This document shows, piece by piece, positions 47,493-57,101 of a stretch of DNA of 64,000 bases (the stretch's first letter is position 1; each line of letters begins with the position of its first letter). The notes under the pieces are model-generated. The model had not been told where the DNA came from. It saw nothing but the letters and a program-made list of their open reading frames with translations, and did no database searches. The position numbers and the translations under genes were made by a program. The stretch comes from Paramicrobacterium humi (GTDB lineage: Bacteria; Actinomycetota; Actinomycetes; Actinomycetales; Microbacteriaceae): NCBI RefSeq assembly GCF_900105715.1, contig NZ_FNRY01000001.1, forward strand, positions 2,232,001 to 2,296,000, in the 5' to 3' direction.

Positions 47493-49133
47493 CTACGCCG
47501 CGAGCTCGTGCGCGTCGAGGATCGTGTAGCTGTAGCCCTGCTCCGAGAGGAACCGCTGCCGGTTCTGCGCGAAGTCCTGGTCGAGCGAGTCCCGGGCGAC
47601 GATCGTGTAGAAGTTCGCCGTGAGCCCGGACTGCTTGGGACGCAGCAGCCGGCCGAGGCGCTGCGCCTCTTCCTGGCGGGAGCCGAACGAGCCCGACACC
47701 TGGATCGCCACCGTCGCCTCGGGCAGGTCGACGGAGAAGTTCGCGACCTTCGAGACCACGAGCACCTTCTCGGTGCCGTCGCGGAACGCCTGGTAGAGCC
47801 GCTCGCGCTCGTCGACGGGCGTCTCGCCCGTGAGCTTCGGCGCGTCGAGAACCGCCGCGAGCTCGTCGAGCTGGTCGAGGTACTGCCCGATCACGAGGAT
47901 GCGCTCCTCGGGGTGCCGGGCGATGAGCTGCTTCACGACGTCGGTCTTCGCCGGCGTCGTCGCGGCGAGCCGGTACCGCTCGCTGTCCGCGGAGGCCGCG
48001 TACTCGAGCCGGTCGTCCTGCGACATGTCGACGCGCACTTCGAAGCAGTCGGCGGGGGAGATGTAGCCCTGCGACTCGATCTCCTTCCACGGCGCGTCGA
48101 ACCGCTTGGGTCCGATGAGGCTGAACACGTCGCCCGCACGGCCGTCCTCGCGCACGAGCGTCGCCGTGAGGCCGAGGCGCCTCCTGGCCTGCAGGTCGGC
48201 GGTGAGCTTGAACACGGGCGCGGGCAGCAAGTGCACCTCGTCGTAGACGACGAGGCCCCAGTCCTTCGCGTCGAGAAGCGAGAGGTGCGCGTACTCGCCC
48301 TTCCGGCGGGAGGTGAGGATCTGGTACGTCGCGATCGTGACGGGCTTGATCTCCTTGACCTGGCCGGAGTACTCGCCGATCTCCTCCTCCGTGAGCGTCG
48401 TGCGCTTCAGCAGCTCGTCGCGCCACTGCCTGGCCGAGATCGTGTTGGTGACGAGAATGAGCGTCGTGGACTTCGCCGTCGCCATCGCGCCGGCGCCCAC
48501 GAGGGTCTTGCCCGCCCCGCACGGCAGCACGACGACGCCGGAGCCGCCGGTGAAGAAATTGTCGACCGCCTTCGACTGGTAGTCGCGCATGGCCCAGCCC
48601 GACTCGTCGAGGTCGATCTCGTGCGGCGTTCCCGGCGTGTATCCGGCGAGGTCCTCGGCGGGCCAGCCGAGCTTGACGAGCTCTTGCTTGACTTGGCCGC
48701 GCGCCCACGGCTGGATCAGCCGGCTGTTCGGAGCGGGCGCGCCGATGAGCAGCGGACTGATCCGCTTCGAGCGCGACACTTCCGTGAGCACGGCCACATC
48801 CGTGGACGAGAGAACGAGCGCGCCCTCCTCGTCGCGCTCGATGACGAGCCGGCCGTAGCGGGACACGGTGTCGGCGATGTCCGTCGAGACGCTCTGCGGC
48901 ACGGGGAACTTCGAGTACTTCTCGAGCGTCGCGAGCATGTCCTCCGCACGGTGGCCGGCAGCGCGCGCGTTCCACAGGCCGAGCCGCGTGATCCGGTAGG
49001 TGTGCACGTGCTCGGGGGCGCGCTCGAGCTCGGCGAAGACGGCGAGCTCGTGGCGCGCCTCTTCCGCACTCGGATGCGCGACCTCGAGCAGCACGGTGCG
49101 GTCGCTTTGCACGATGAGAGGGCCGTCAGACAT
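47493..49133 (-). CDS. XPB/Ercc3-type DNA repair helicase
   Basis: A 546-residue superfamily 2 helicase. An N-terminal damage-recognition-like domain precedes motif I GVVVLPCGAGKTLVGA, motif II LVVYDEVHLLPAP, motif III LTATLVREDGR and motif VI RQEEAQRLGRLLRPKQ. It opens DNA in repair or transcription contexts; archaea and many actinobacteria carry it. TAGGCT lies 8 bases before the ATG. The helicase-associated gene lies upstream on the same strand, 39 bases away. Confidence 0.93.
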   Translation of the reverse strand: MSDGPLIVQSDRTVLLEVAHPSAEEARHELAVFAELERAPEHVHTYRITRLGLWNARAAGHRAEDMLATLEKYSKFPVPQSVSTDIADTVSRYGRLVIERDEEGALVLSSTDVAVLTEVSRSKRISPLLIGAPAPNSRLIQPWARGQVKQELVKLGWPAEDLAGYTPGTPHEIDLDESGWAMRDYQSKAVDNFFTGGSGVVVLPCGAGKTLVGAGAMATAKSTTLILVTNTISARQWRDELLKRTTLTEEEIGEYSGQVKEIKPVTIATYQILTSRRKGEYAHLSLLDAKDWGLVVYDEVHLLPAPVFKLTADLQARRRLGLTATLVREDGRAGDVFSLIGPKRFDAPWKEIESQGYISPADCFEVRVDMSQDDRLEYAASADSERYRLAATTPAKTDVVKQLIARHPEERILVIGQYLDQLDELAAVLDAPKLTGETPVDERERLYQAFRDGTEKVLVVSKVANFSVDLPEATVAIQVSGSFGSRQEEAQRLGRLLRPKQSGLTANFYTIVARDSLDQDFAQNRQRFLSEQGYSYTILDAHELAA

Positions 49134-49172
49134 AGCAGTCCAGCCTAGCGGCGGCGCCTGGGAGCGAGCCGG

Positions 49173-51035
49173 TCAGCGTTCCGCGCGGCGCACCGCCGTG
49201 ATGCTCGAGAGCGGGAGGGTGCGTTCGACGTCCGCCGCGGCGTCGCGTCCCCGCAAGCGCCCGCCGCCGATGCCCGTCGGCTCGAGAGTGAGATCCTGCG
49301 TGCTGCCGTTCGGCATCGCGACCGTCACGACGACGGTGCGGCGCTTGCGCACGGCGACGTCGAGCTGGCGCGACAGCCACGCCTCGTCGGGCCGCTCGGG
49401 CGTCCCCGCTGTCGCCGCACGCAGTCGCGCGATGAACTCCGTGAGCGACGGCGCCGCCGTGCGATGCGGCTCGGTGAGCTGGTGCCTTGTGATGTTCACG
49501 AGCGCCCCGTTCTCGTCCTCCGCCGACACCGGGTAGCGTGCGTCCTGCAGCGCGCCGAACACCATTTCGCGCGGGAACCGGCTGACCAGCCGTCCTTCGC
49601 CGGCGCGACGCAGCCCGAGGGGAGCGAGCGCCTGGTCGACCGTGAGCGTGTCGAGAAGCGCGTCGTCGATCGAGCGGATGCTGCTTCGCGCACCGGCGAC
49701 GGCGTCATCGTGAGCGGCGCGCACGCGAAGCAGTCCGTGGTGCGCGGCGACGTCGTCGATGAGGTAGCGCAGCGGCTGCGGCATCCCGGTCAGTGAGAGG
49801 TCTTCGAGAAAGGCCTTGATGCTCGCGGCGTCCTCTCCCGCGCCGAGGGCGCGGTCGATGCTCGCGCGTGAGAAGCGGTAGGTCGAGGCCTGGGAGCGCG
49901 ACTCCACATCGGCCATGAGACGCAGCCGCGCGTCGCGGCGCGGCAGCAGCGGGCCGGGGGAGATGATCGTGAGGTCGTCCTGCAGGTACACCTGGCTGAC
50001 CTCGCTTGGCAGCGTCGCCCGTACGCGCTCGGCCGCGGCATCCGCATCGCCCTCGAGCAGCAGCCGCCCGGCGTGCGAGAGGGACTCGCGGGCGACGAGG
50101 CCGAGCAGCGCGGCGCGCTCCGCGGCGGCGTCGACGCGCCGGTCGAGCGTGCTGTCGTGGGCGGGGAACCACCATGCGACGTAGGCGCGAAGCGCCTCGC
50201 CCCACGTCGCGTGTGCTCGGCTCGCGAGCAGAGCGTGAATGTCGGGCGGAAGCTGCGCGAGCCAGGACCCGGCGAGCACCCGCCAGCGATCGATCGTCGA
50301 CAGGTCGAGCCAGTCCGCGCCCGCACGCGTCGCCTTCCAGCTGCGATCGTCGAGGGCGGCGAGTTCGGCGCCGTCGGCGAGTGCGAGCAGCGGCTCCACC
50401 TCTCCGAGCGGATGCCCCGTCGCGGCCGACAGCCGCTTCACGTCGGGAAGCGCAAGGCCGCCGCGGCCGAGCTCCCGCGCGGGAGCGTGCAGGAGGGACG
50501 TGAGGATTTCGCCGACAGCGGCCGTCGTCGTGAAGGCGCGCTCCCCGGCGAGACCGTCGAGAGCGTCGCTCGGCTCGGCGTCGACGACGCTGAGGAGCGT
50601 GGGCGGGTGCTCGGCGAGCTCCGCGGTCGACGGCAACCCGTCCGCGCGGAGCGCCTCGAGCGCGTCGCCGACCGCCTCGAGCGGGTGAATGCGCTCGCCC
50701 GCGACGATGAGGCCGCGCGCGGCAGCGACAGCGAGGCGCTCCACCGCAGCCGTCACGGCGTGCTCACCGTGCGAGCGCGCCTCGATGAAGGAGGAGAGCT
50801 CGTCGAGGGAGTGCTCGTTTCCGATGTCGGCCGCGGCCGAGAGCGCGAGCAGCGTCGGCCGGTCGAGCCGGAGCAGCGCCTGCTCGATGCCGGCGGGCTC
50901 GAGCAGACGCTCCGCGACGTCGAAGAGGTCGGTCAGCCGCGGGTCGTCGTCGACGGCGCGAGCGCGCAGGAGCGATTCGATGGCGGCGTCGTCGAGCGCG
51001 CGAAGGTGGGTGGCGAGAAGCAGCGCGTCCGTCAT
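49173..51035 (-). CDS. Helicase-associated domain protein, partner of the XPB helicase
   Basis: A 620-residue actinobacterial protein regularly found next to XPB. The N-terminal half is helical (LFDVAERLLEPAGIEQALLR); the C-terminal part contains the helicase-associated domain with VYLQDDLTIISPGPLLPRRD and ASTYRFSRASIDRALGAGED, and ends with a basic beta-rich region (RQLDVAVRKRRTVVVTVAMP). It has no ATPase motif and probably binds DNA or the helicase. GGAGG precedes the ATG. Confidence 0.88.
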   Translation of the reverse strand: MTDALLLATHLRALDDAAIESLLRARAVDDDPRLTDLFDVAERLLEPAGIEQALLRLDRPTLLALSAAADIGNEHSLDELSSFIEARSHGEHAVTAAVERLAVAAARGLIVAGERIHPLEAVGDALEALRADGLPSTAELAEHPPTLLSVVDAEPSDALDGLAGERAFTTTAAVGEILTSLLHAPARELGRGGLALPDVKRLSAATGHPLGEVEPLLALADGAELAALDDRSWKATRAGADWLDLSTIDRWRVLAGSWLAQLPPDIHALLASRAHATWGEALRAYVAWWFPAHDSTLDRRVDAAAERAALLGLVARESLSHAGRLLLEGDADAAAERVRATLPSEVSQVYLQDDLTIISPGPLLPRRDARLRLMADVESRSQASTYRFSRASIDRALGAGEDAASIKAFLEDLSLTGMPQPLRYLIDDVAAHHGLLRVRAAHDDAVAGARSSIRSIDDALLDTLTVDQALAPLGLRRAGEGRLVSRFPREMVFGALQDARYPVSAEDENGALVNITRHQLTEPHRTAAPSLTEFIARLRAATAGTPERPDEAWLSRQLDVAVRKRRTVVVTVAMPNGSTQDLTLEPTGIGGGRLRGRDAAADVERTLPLSSITAVRRAER

Positions 51036-51047
51036 GTCGCCTCCGGG

Positions 51048-51314
51048 TCAGCGGCGCTGGTTCGAGCGCTTGCGCTTGGAACCGCTGATGAGCACGAGAG
51101 CGACGAGCATGAGCACGGCGAGCGGGAGGCCGGCGTACGGCGCCATGGTCACCACGGGCCAGAGCCCCTTCGCGAAGTCGGCCTGCTGCATTCCGTTCCA
51201 GGTGCCGATCATGATGGCGAAGAAGCTCGCGACGGACAGGGCGACGACGACGAGGAGCCCGTAGGCGAGGACGCGCTCGAGGACGCCGGAGGATTCGGAA
51301 CGAGGGGCACTCAC
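51048..51314 (-). CDS. Small two-helix membrane protein
   Basis: An 88-residue protein with membrane helices at about 15-38 (LAYGLLVVVALSVASFFAIM) and 60-78, and a basic tail (SGSKRKRSNQRR). The start is GTG 51314; TATCCT lies 7 bases upstream, nearly leaderless. It ends 12 bases before the helicase-associated gene and may be its operon mate. Function unknown. Confidence 0.65.
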   Translation of the reverse strand: MSAPRSESSGVLERVLAYGLLVVVALSVASFFAIMIGTWNGMQQADFAKGLWPVVTMAPYAGLPLAVLMLVALVLISGSKRKRSNQRR

Positions 51315-51447
51315 CCTGTCAAGGATAGGCCACTGCCAGTCTTCACCGAATACGATGGAGGAAGCGGGAGAAGCCCGCTCGTCGGCCGCGCAGCCGCCGA
51401 CGCACGAACCAGGCGCGCAGCGTCTCATTTCCACAGCGAGGTTTTCC

Positions 51448-51831
51448 ATGCCTACCGGCAAGGTCAAGTTCTACGACGAGGACAAGGGCTTCGGCTTCAT
51501 CACGAGCGACGACGGAGAGCAGGTGTTCCTGCACGCGTCGGCCCTGCCGGCTGGCGTGACGTCGCTGCGCAGCGGGGCACGGCTCGAGTTCGGCGTCGCT
51601 CAGGGCAAGAAGGGCGCCCAGGCGCTCTCGGTGCGCGTGCTCGACCAGCCGCACAGCATGGTGCGCATGAGCCGCAAGCCCGCTGACGACATGGTTGTCA
51701 TCGTGGAAGACCTCATGAAGCTGCTCGACGGCGTGAGCGGCACGCTGCGCAAGGGGCACTACCCCGACAACTCCCACGCACGAAAGGTGGCGGCGGTGCT
51801 TCGCCGCGTAGCGGATGAACTCGATGCCTGA
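51448..51831 (+). CDS. Cold shock-domain protein with helical extension
   Basis: A 127-residue protein. Residues 1-65 form a cold shock domain with the RNA-binding motifs KGFGFITSDDG and VFLHASAL; residues 70-127 add a helical extension (MVVIVEDLMKLLDGVSGTLR) seen in actinobacterial relatives. It probably acts as an RNA chaperone or transcription anti-terminator. GAGG lies upstream of the ATG. It overlaps the DUF3027 gene. Confidence 0.9.
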   Translation: MPTGKVKFYDEDKGFGFITSDDGEQVFLHASALPAGVTSLRSGARLEFGVAQGKKGAQALSVRVLDQPHSMVRMSRKPADDMVVIVEDLMKLLDGVSGTLRKGHYPDNSHARKVAAVLRRVADELDA

Positions 51832-52459
51832 ACCCGACAACACTGAACTGAACGCCGAGATCACGAAGGGCGTCGCCGAGACGGCCGAGTCGCTCGACAC
51901 GTCGGCGAACCCCGACGCGACGGTGGTCCCCGCGGCGCCGGCGGTCGCCGACGAGGTGCTGCTCGCTGCCGTCGATGTGGCGCGCGAAGCGCTTCTGGAG
52001 ATCACCTCGGCCGACTCGATCGGCGAGCCCGCCGGTCACATCGTCGAGGGCGATCATGCGCTCTCGCTGCTGTTCGAGAACCGACTCGACGGCTACCCCG
52101 GCTGGCTCTGGACGGTCTCTCTCGCGCGCGTCGAGGACGGCGAGCCCACCATTCTCGAGACCGAGCTCATGCCCGGCGACGGCGCGCTTCTCGCTCCGGA
52201 CTGGGTGCCGTGGTCGGAGCGGCTCGCGGAATACCGCGCGCAGCAGCAGGAGGCCGCGCGCGAGGCCGCCGAGTCCGACGACGAGGACGACGAGGATGAG
52301 GACGACGACGAGAGCGAGAACTCGCTCCTGCACGCGGGCGACCTCGATGGCGTCGACGTCGACGAGCTGGACGACTCCGATCATGACGACTCGGACGACG
52401 ACGATTCGGACGAGGACTCCGACGAGGACTCGGACGACGACGACTCCGACGAGCACTGA
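51815..52459 (+). CDS. DUF3027 protein with a strongly acidic tail
   Basis: A 214-residue actinobacterial protein. The DUF3027 core (residues 45-150) includes VDVAREALLEITSADSIGEP, HALSLLFENRLDGYPGWLW and LLAPDWVPWSERLAEYRAQQ. The last 60 residues are almost only Asp, Glu and Ser, with repeated DDS/DED units. Such tails can mimic nucleic acid or bind basic partners. It overlaps the cold shock gene; ATG 51824 is an equally possible start. Confidence 0.85.
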   Translation: MNSMPEPDNTELNAEITKGVAETAESLDTSANPDATVVPAAPAVADEVLLAAVDVAREALLEITSADSIGEPAGHIVEGDHALSLLFENRLDGYPGWLWTVSLARVEDGEPTILETELMPGDGALLAPDWVPWSERLAEYRAQQQEAAREAAESDDEDDEDEDDDESENSLLHAGDLDGVDVDELDDSDHDDSDDDDSDEDSDEDSDDDDSDEH

Positions 52460-52462
52460 TCT

Positions 52463-52509
52463 CACGAGCGAGCGCCCGGTTCCTGCACGGAACCGGGCGC
52501 TCGCTCGTG
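52463..52509. terminator. Bidirectional terminator between DUF3027 and serC
   Basis: A perfect 21-bp stem (52463-52483 with 52489-52509) around a TGCAC loop lies between two convergent genes, 3 bases after the DUF3027 stop and 14 bases before the serC stop. Confidence 0.88.
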
Positions 52510-52523
52510 TCAGCGGCTGACCG

Positions 52524-53645
<1,122 letters not shown>

Positions 53646-53727
53646 CTAGGCGGCGGCGGTACGTGGCCTCGCAGACGTTACGGATAGGGTTACGGTGAAA
53701 CGAAAAGCTTGGCCGGGGGAGGCGTCG

Positions 53728-54423
53728 ATGACCGACCTGATTGACACAACCGAGATGTACCTGCGGACGATCCACGATCTGGAGGAGGAGGGCATCGTCC
53801 CGCTCCGCGCGCGGATCTCCGAGCGTCTGGGTCACTCGGGCCCCACTGTGTCTCAGACGGTCGCGCGGATGGAGCGCGACGGTCTCGTCGTCGTCTCCGA
53901 CGACAGGCACCTCGAGCTCACCGTCGAGGGTCGCCGCAAGGCCGTCCATGTGAAGCGCAAGCACCGCCTCGCCGAGCGACTGCTCAGCGACGTCATCGGT
54001 CTCGAGTGGGAGTACGTGCACGAAGAGGCCTGCCGCTGGGAGCACGTGATGAGCGAGCAGGTCGAGCGCAAGCTCCTCGACATCCTCGGGCACCCCACCG
54101 AGTCGCCGTACGGAACCCCGATCCCCGGTCTCGATGAGTTCGGCGAAGAGGCGGGCACCGCATTCTCGGAGGGCGTGGTCAACCTCGTCGAGCTCGTGCG
54201 CAGCAGCGACGGCGCCGTGCGGGCCACGATCCGCCGGCTCGCCGAGGCCGCACAGCTCGACCCCGATCTGCTCGCGCAGCTCAAGCAGGCCGGCGTGCTT
54301 CCGGGCAACGACGGAGTGTTCTCCCTCAACGGCTCGTATGTGACGGTGCAGATGGACGGCTTCGGCGACGGCATCGAACTGCCGAGCGAAGTGGCCACGC
54401 ACCTCTACGTCGCGAAGCCGTAG
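53728..54423 (+). CDS. Metal-dependent transcriptional regulator, DtxR/IdeR family
   Basis: A 231-residue regulator: N-terminal winged helix (MYLRTIHDLEEEGIVPLRAR, GPTVSQTVARMERDGLVVVS), a dimerisation and metal-binding domain with EEACRWEHVMSEQVERKLLD, where Cys, Glu and His match the DtxR iron-site pattern, and a C-terminal SH3-like domain. The Cys suggests iron rather than manganese sensing. ATG 53728 has GGGGGAGG six bases upstream. It probably represses iron uptake elsewhere. Confidence 0.92.
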   Translation: MTDLIDTTEMYLRTIHDLEEEGIVPLRARISERLGHSGPTVSQTVARMERDGLVVVSDDRHLELTVEGRRKAVHVKRKHRLAERLLSDVIGLEWEYVHEEACRWEHVMSEQVERKLLDILGHPTESPYGTPIPGLDEFGEEAGTAFSEGVVNLVELVRSSDGAVRATIRRLAEAAQLDPDLLAQLKQAGVLPGNDGVFSLNGSYVTVQMDGFGDGIELPSEVATHLYVAKP

Positions 54424-54472
54424 CGGCATCCGATCGGTCGTTACCGATTCGTGAGCAGAACGTTGCCGAAAT

Positions 54473-54501
54473 GTGACATTTTGAGTCTGGTCACGTAAGG
54501 T
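54473..54501 (+). promoter_or_regulatory. Promoter of the NlpC/P60 gene
   Basis: GTGACA (54473-54478) and TAAGGT (54496-54501), 17 bases apart, give a good vegetative promoter. GTGAC and GTCAC form an inverted repeat across it. The resulting leader of about 135 bases is long; I checked it for the c-di-AMP (ydaO) riboswitch motifs and do not see them. Confidence 0.7.
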
Positions 54502-54642
54502 CGTCTGGGTCCGACGACGAGAGATCGCGTCGGCCACAGCCGCAGGGCGCCCTGTCTTCCTCGTTCCCCTGTCGTCTGAACGCCTGAGTCGATCAGCGCG
54601 AACGAGCCAGCACCCCCGCTGGGAAGGGCGCGGAGAAACCCT

Positions 54643-55512
54643 GTGGTCAACACCCCCTCAGAAAGCCCCCACACCACCCCTCTCACTCCCACAGCAGCCG
54701 ACGGCACACCGCTGACCCGGCGCTCCCGACGCCACGCGCAGCACCGCACGCCCGCCGTCGCGACGCCCCGTCGCGCGACCACGCGGCCGCCAGCGCGAAC
54801 GGCTCCCGCCTCGTCGAAGGTCGCCACCGAGCGCAGCCTGTGGCAGCGCTGGCGCTCCACGATCGTGATGATGATCGTCGTTCCGGCCCTGTTCGGCATG
54901 TTCGCGCTTCCCGGCTCGTTCGCGCCGGCGAGCCAGGCGGCCCCGCTGTTCGACGACGCGGCCCCGAGCGAGGCCGCCGCATCGCAGTCGCTGAACGTGA
55001 GCGCCGACGCCGCCCCGGAAACCATGGAGAGGGCAAGCTACTCGGCGACATCGCAAGGCGAGCTCGACGCCGCGGCTGCGGCGAAGGCGAAGGCCGAGCG
55101 TGAGGCGAACGCCGCGAAGTACGCCTCGTACAGCGGCCCCACCGCGGCCGACAACCTCGCGAACGCGCCGCACGCTGACGTGAACCTCGCGGCCGTGTTC
55201 GCGAAGGCGAAGACGTACCAGGGCGTTCCCTACGTGTACGGCGGCGCGACGCCCGCCGGCTTTGACTGCTCGGGCTTCGTCATGTACGTGTACTCGCAGT
55301 TCGGCGTCTCGCTGCCGCACTCCGTCACAGGCCAGGCGGCCGCGGGCACGCGGATCTCCGCCGCCGAGGCGCAGCCGGGCGACGTCGTGATCATGAACGG
55401 GCACGACGGCTTCTACGCGGGGAACGGAATGATCCTCGACGCGCCGAAGCCCGGCGGCCACGTCAGCATCCGCGCGCTGTGGACGAGCGACTACTACATC
55501 GTCCGCTTCTGA
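54643..55512 (+). CDS. NlpC/P60 peptidoglycan endopeptidase
   Basis: A 289-residue exported cell-wall hydrolase. A basic tail and a long signal anchor (MMIVVPALFGMFALPGSFAP near residue 75) are followed by an Ala-rich linker with a short coiled segment and the NlpC/P60 domain: GVPYVYGGATPAGFDCSGFV with catalytic Cys, the second catalytic residue in VVIMNGHDGFYAG, and the final HVSIRAL region. It cuts peptide stems of peptidoglycan. The start is GTG 54643, with GGAGA upstream. Confidence 0.93.
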   Translation: MVNTPSESPHTTPLTPTAADGTPLTRRSRRHAQHRTPAVATPRRATTRPPARTAPASSKVATERSLWQRWRSTIVMMIVVPALFGMFALPGSFAPASQAAPLFDDAAPSEAAASQSLNVSADAAPETMERASYSATSQGELDAAAAAKAKAEREANAAKYASYSGPTAADNLANAPHADVNLAAVFAKAKTYQGVPYVYGGATPAGFDCSGFVMYVYSQFGVSLPHSVTGQAAAGTRISAAEAQPGDVVIMNGHDGFYAGNGMILDAPKPGGHVSIRALWTSDYYIVRF

Positions 55513-55546
55513 TCTGCGGATGCAGCCGTGAACATCCGGTGACATC

Positions 55547-55590
55547 CCCACGAACGGCGTGCCCGCGCACCGCGGCACGCCGTTCGTGGG
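55547..55590 (+). terminator. Terminator of the NlpC/P60 gene
   Basis: A perfect 17-bp stem (55547-55563 with 55574-55590) with a 10-base loop, 34 bases after the stop codon. TTAATCT follows and could also be the -10 of the next transcript. Confidence 0.8.
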
Positions 55591-55599
55591 TTAATCTGT

Positions 55600-55755
55600 A
55601 GCTCTGGTGCACTTGGAGGTGCAGGAGATGACGATCGGAATACCCGGTGTCCACACCATGGACACTCGAGACCATTCCGAGCATTGTCATGTCAGCGGAA
55701 TCGACCGTTGCGTGGTCGTGAAAAGGCACTGCCGAAACGGCAGTGCCTTTCGTGT
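55600..55755 (+). ncRNA. Small structured transcript with its own terminator (ncRNA or 44-codon sORF)
   Basis: After a -10-like TAATCT near 55592, a chain of hairpins follows: TGCAC/GTGCA (about 55607-55625), a CGGAAT/ATTCCG stem enclosing GTGTCC/GGACAC (55636-55679), and CGACC/GGTCG (55702-55718). A 13-bp intrinsic terminator (55722-55734 with 55738-55750) with a T-rich tail ends it. A frame of 44 codons (55628-55762), preceded by GGAGG, would encode a His/Cys-rich peptide; its coding region includes the terminator, which argues for RNA function but does not exclude a peptide. Confidence 0.5.
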
Positions 55756-55835
55756 TTCCTGACAACCTGAACCTCGGATCCGCGCCGGTGCAAGTCGAAA
55801 CCGGAAAGCCAAACGGCACTTCGAGAGGACGCGCG

Positions 55836-56339
55836 ATGCGCACACTGGTATTGAACGCGGGATTCGAACCGCTCGCTGTAGTCACGTTCCGTCGAGCGCT
55901 CGCGCTCGTTCTGAACGGGAAGGCGACGATTGTCGAGATCGTCGAGGACGACCCCGTGTGGGGCATCGGCGTGCGCTTCGACCGGCCGAGCGTGATCGTG
56001 CTCACGAGGTACGTCAAGATCCCATACGGCCGTCTCGTTCCCGTCACCCGGCGGGGAGTGTTACGCCGGGACGCGCACCGCTGCGGCTACTGTGGCCAGG
56101 CGGCATCCACCATCGACCATGTCGTGCCGCGCTCGCGTGGCGGGGAGGACAGCTGGGAGAACCTCGTCGCCTGCTGCTTGCGCTGCAACAGCGTGAAGGG
56201 AAACCGCACGCCCGCGGAAATGGGCTGGCGGCTGGGCGTCACGCCGCGCATGCCGTTCGGCCCCAGCTGGGCCGTGCGGGGGCTCGAACGCACGGTGCCT
56301 GCGTGGGAGCAGTACCTCGCTCCCGCCGTCGCTGCATGA
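55836..56339 (+). CDS. HNH endonuclease
   Basis: A 167-residue protein. The N-terminal MRTLVLNAGFEPLAVVTFRR domain is typical of a family widespread in actinobacteria; the HNH nuclease has two zinc CxxC pairs (CGYCGQAAS and CLRCNSVKGN) around the catalytic IDHVVPRSRGGEDSWENLV. The biological role is unknown. The start at 55836 follows AGAGGA. It is not an IscB-type HNH (no RuvC domain). Confidence 0.88.
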   Translation: MRTLVLNAGFEPLAVVTFRRALALVLNGKATIVEIVEDDPVWGIGVRFDRPSVIVLTRYVKIPYGRLVPVTRRGVLRRDAHRCGYCGQAASTIDHVVPRSRGGEDSWENLVACCLRCNSVKGNRTPAEMGWRLGVTPRMPFGPSWAVRGLERTVPAWEQYLAPAVAA

Positions 56340-56371
56340 CGCAGCCGAGACGATAGACTGTCTCGCGGCCA

Positions 56372-56443
56372 GCCTCTGTAGCTCAATGGAAGAGCAGTTG
56401 CGTCCTAAGCAAACGGTTGGGGGTTCGAGTCCCTCCAGGGGCA
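56372..56443 (+). tRNA. tRNA-Arg (anticodon CCT)
   Basis: A 72-base cloverleaf: acceptor GCCTCTG pairs with CAGGGGC followed by A, a D arm with GCTCAATGGAAGAGC, anticodon loop GTCCTAA and T arm GGTTCGAGTCC. tRNA-Arg(CCT) genes are frequent integration sites; foreign-looking DNA starts 5 bases after its 3' end. Confidence 0.9.
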
Positions 56444-56448
56444 CCTTG

Positions 56449-57029
56449 TCATGTCCTCTGACCTGGGATGTCTTTCTGGCCTGGCACACCGAAGCGACTA
56501 TTTGACCGCATTCCTAGAACTCCGACGGGATGCTCCGCCAGCAAGAACCTCTCGGGGTACATCACGCGTACCTCTTGATCACGACATTCGAGCAAATAGT
56601 ACAGATCCCCGAAGGCTCGAGGCAGGTTCGCTCGATTAATCTCGTCGATGATTAACAGCCCGAGGCTGTCCATTCTCTGAGATCGCGTCCGCGAGTGGGA
56701 CGGTGGTGCCTGAGCCAGGCGCGAATTCGAAAGCTTCTGTGGTTCGGACCGTCGGTCGAAGTCCTTCGACGAACTCCTCGTAGCCGTATGTCGGATGGAA
56801 TTGCACGGCCTCAACCTGTGCATTGTTCTTGACCTAGCCTGACCGGCCGAGAAGGTAGGCGGGCAAGTGTCGGGCTACAAACATCTTGTCCGTGCCGGGC
56901 GGACCCGCGAGCACGATCTCGTGGCTGGTGCCCTGGATACTCTCGACCATCTTGAGGACCCTTCGTCGGGCAGATCCGCGCGGGCGGGCTGCTCCTACTC
57001 TTACTGCTCAACGACTCGTGGCGGCCCAT
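56449..57029 (-). pseudogene. Remnant of an McrB-type AAA+ GTPase
   Basis: Three pieces of one McrB-like protein are visible. The first has EIVLAGPPGTDKMFVARHL, a Walker A whose second G and final T are changed to D and M; it ends at an in-frame TAG (56834-56836). The second continues QFHPTYGYEEFVEGLRP, a McrB signature, then shifts frame near 56680. The third has LLIIDEINRANLPRAFGDLY and YYLLECRDQEVRVMY, the McrB Walker B region. Upstream and downstream parts are missing. It abuts the tRNA-Arg 3' end and marks an old integrated defence island. Confidence 0.75.
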
Positions 57030-57101
57030 ACAACCCAGGTTGCAGGACGGTGCCCTTCGGGAACATTCCGGGCAAGACAGAGGCGTTGCTCCGAACGCGC
57101 T

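Noticed and set aside
47508..49148. 546-codon plus-strand frame opposite the XPB helicase
   Set aside because: Mirror of the helicase gene in another frame; no ribosome site or family match.
54508..54642. c-di-AMP (ydaO) riboswitch in the P60 leader
   Set aside because: Actinobacterial P60 genes often have one, but none of the conserved GGGGA or CCGTCAGCTAAC-type motifs are present.
55600..56339. HEARO/IscB-type RNA-guided HNH system
   Set aside because: The HNH protein is a short stand-alone nuclease with no RuvC or bridge helix, and the RNA lies outside any known omegaRNA form.
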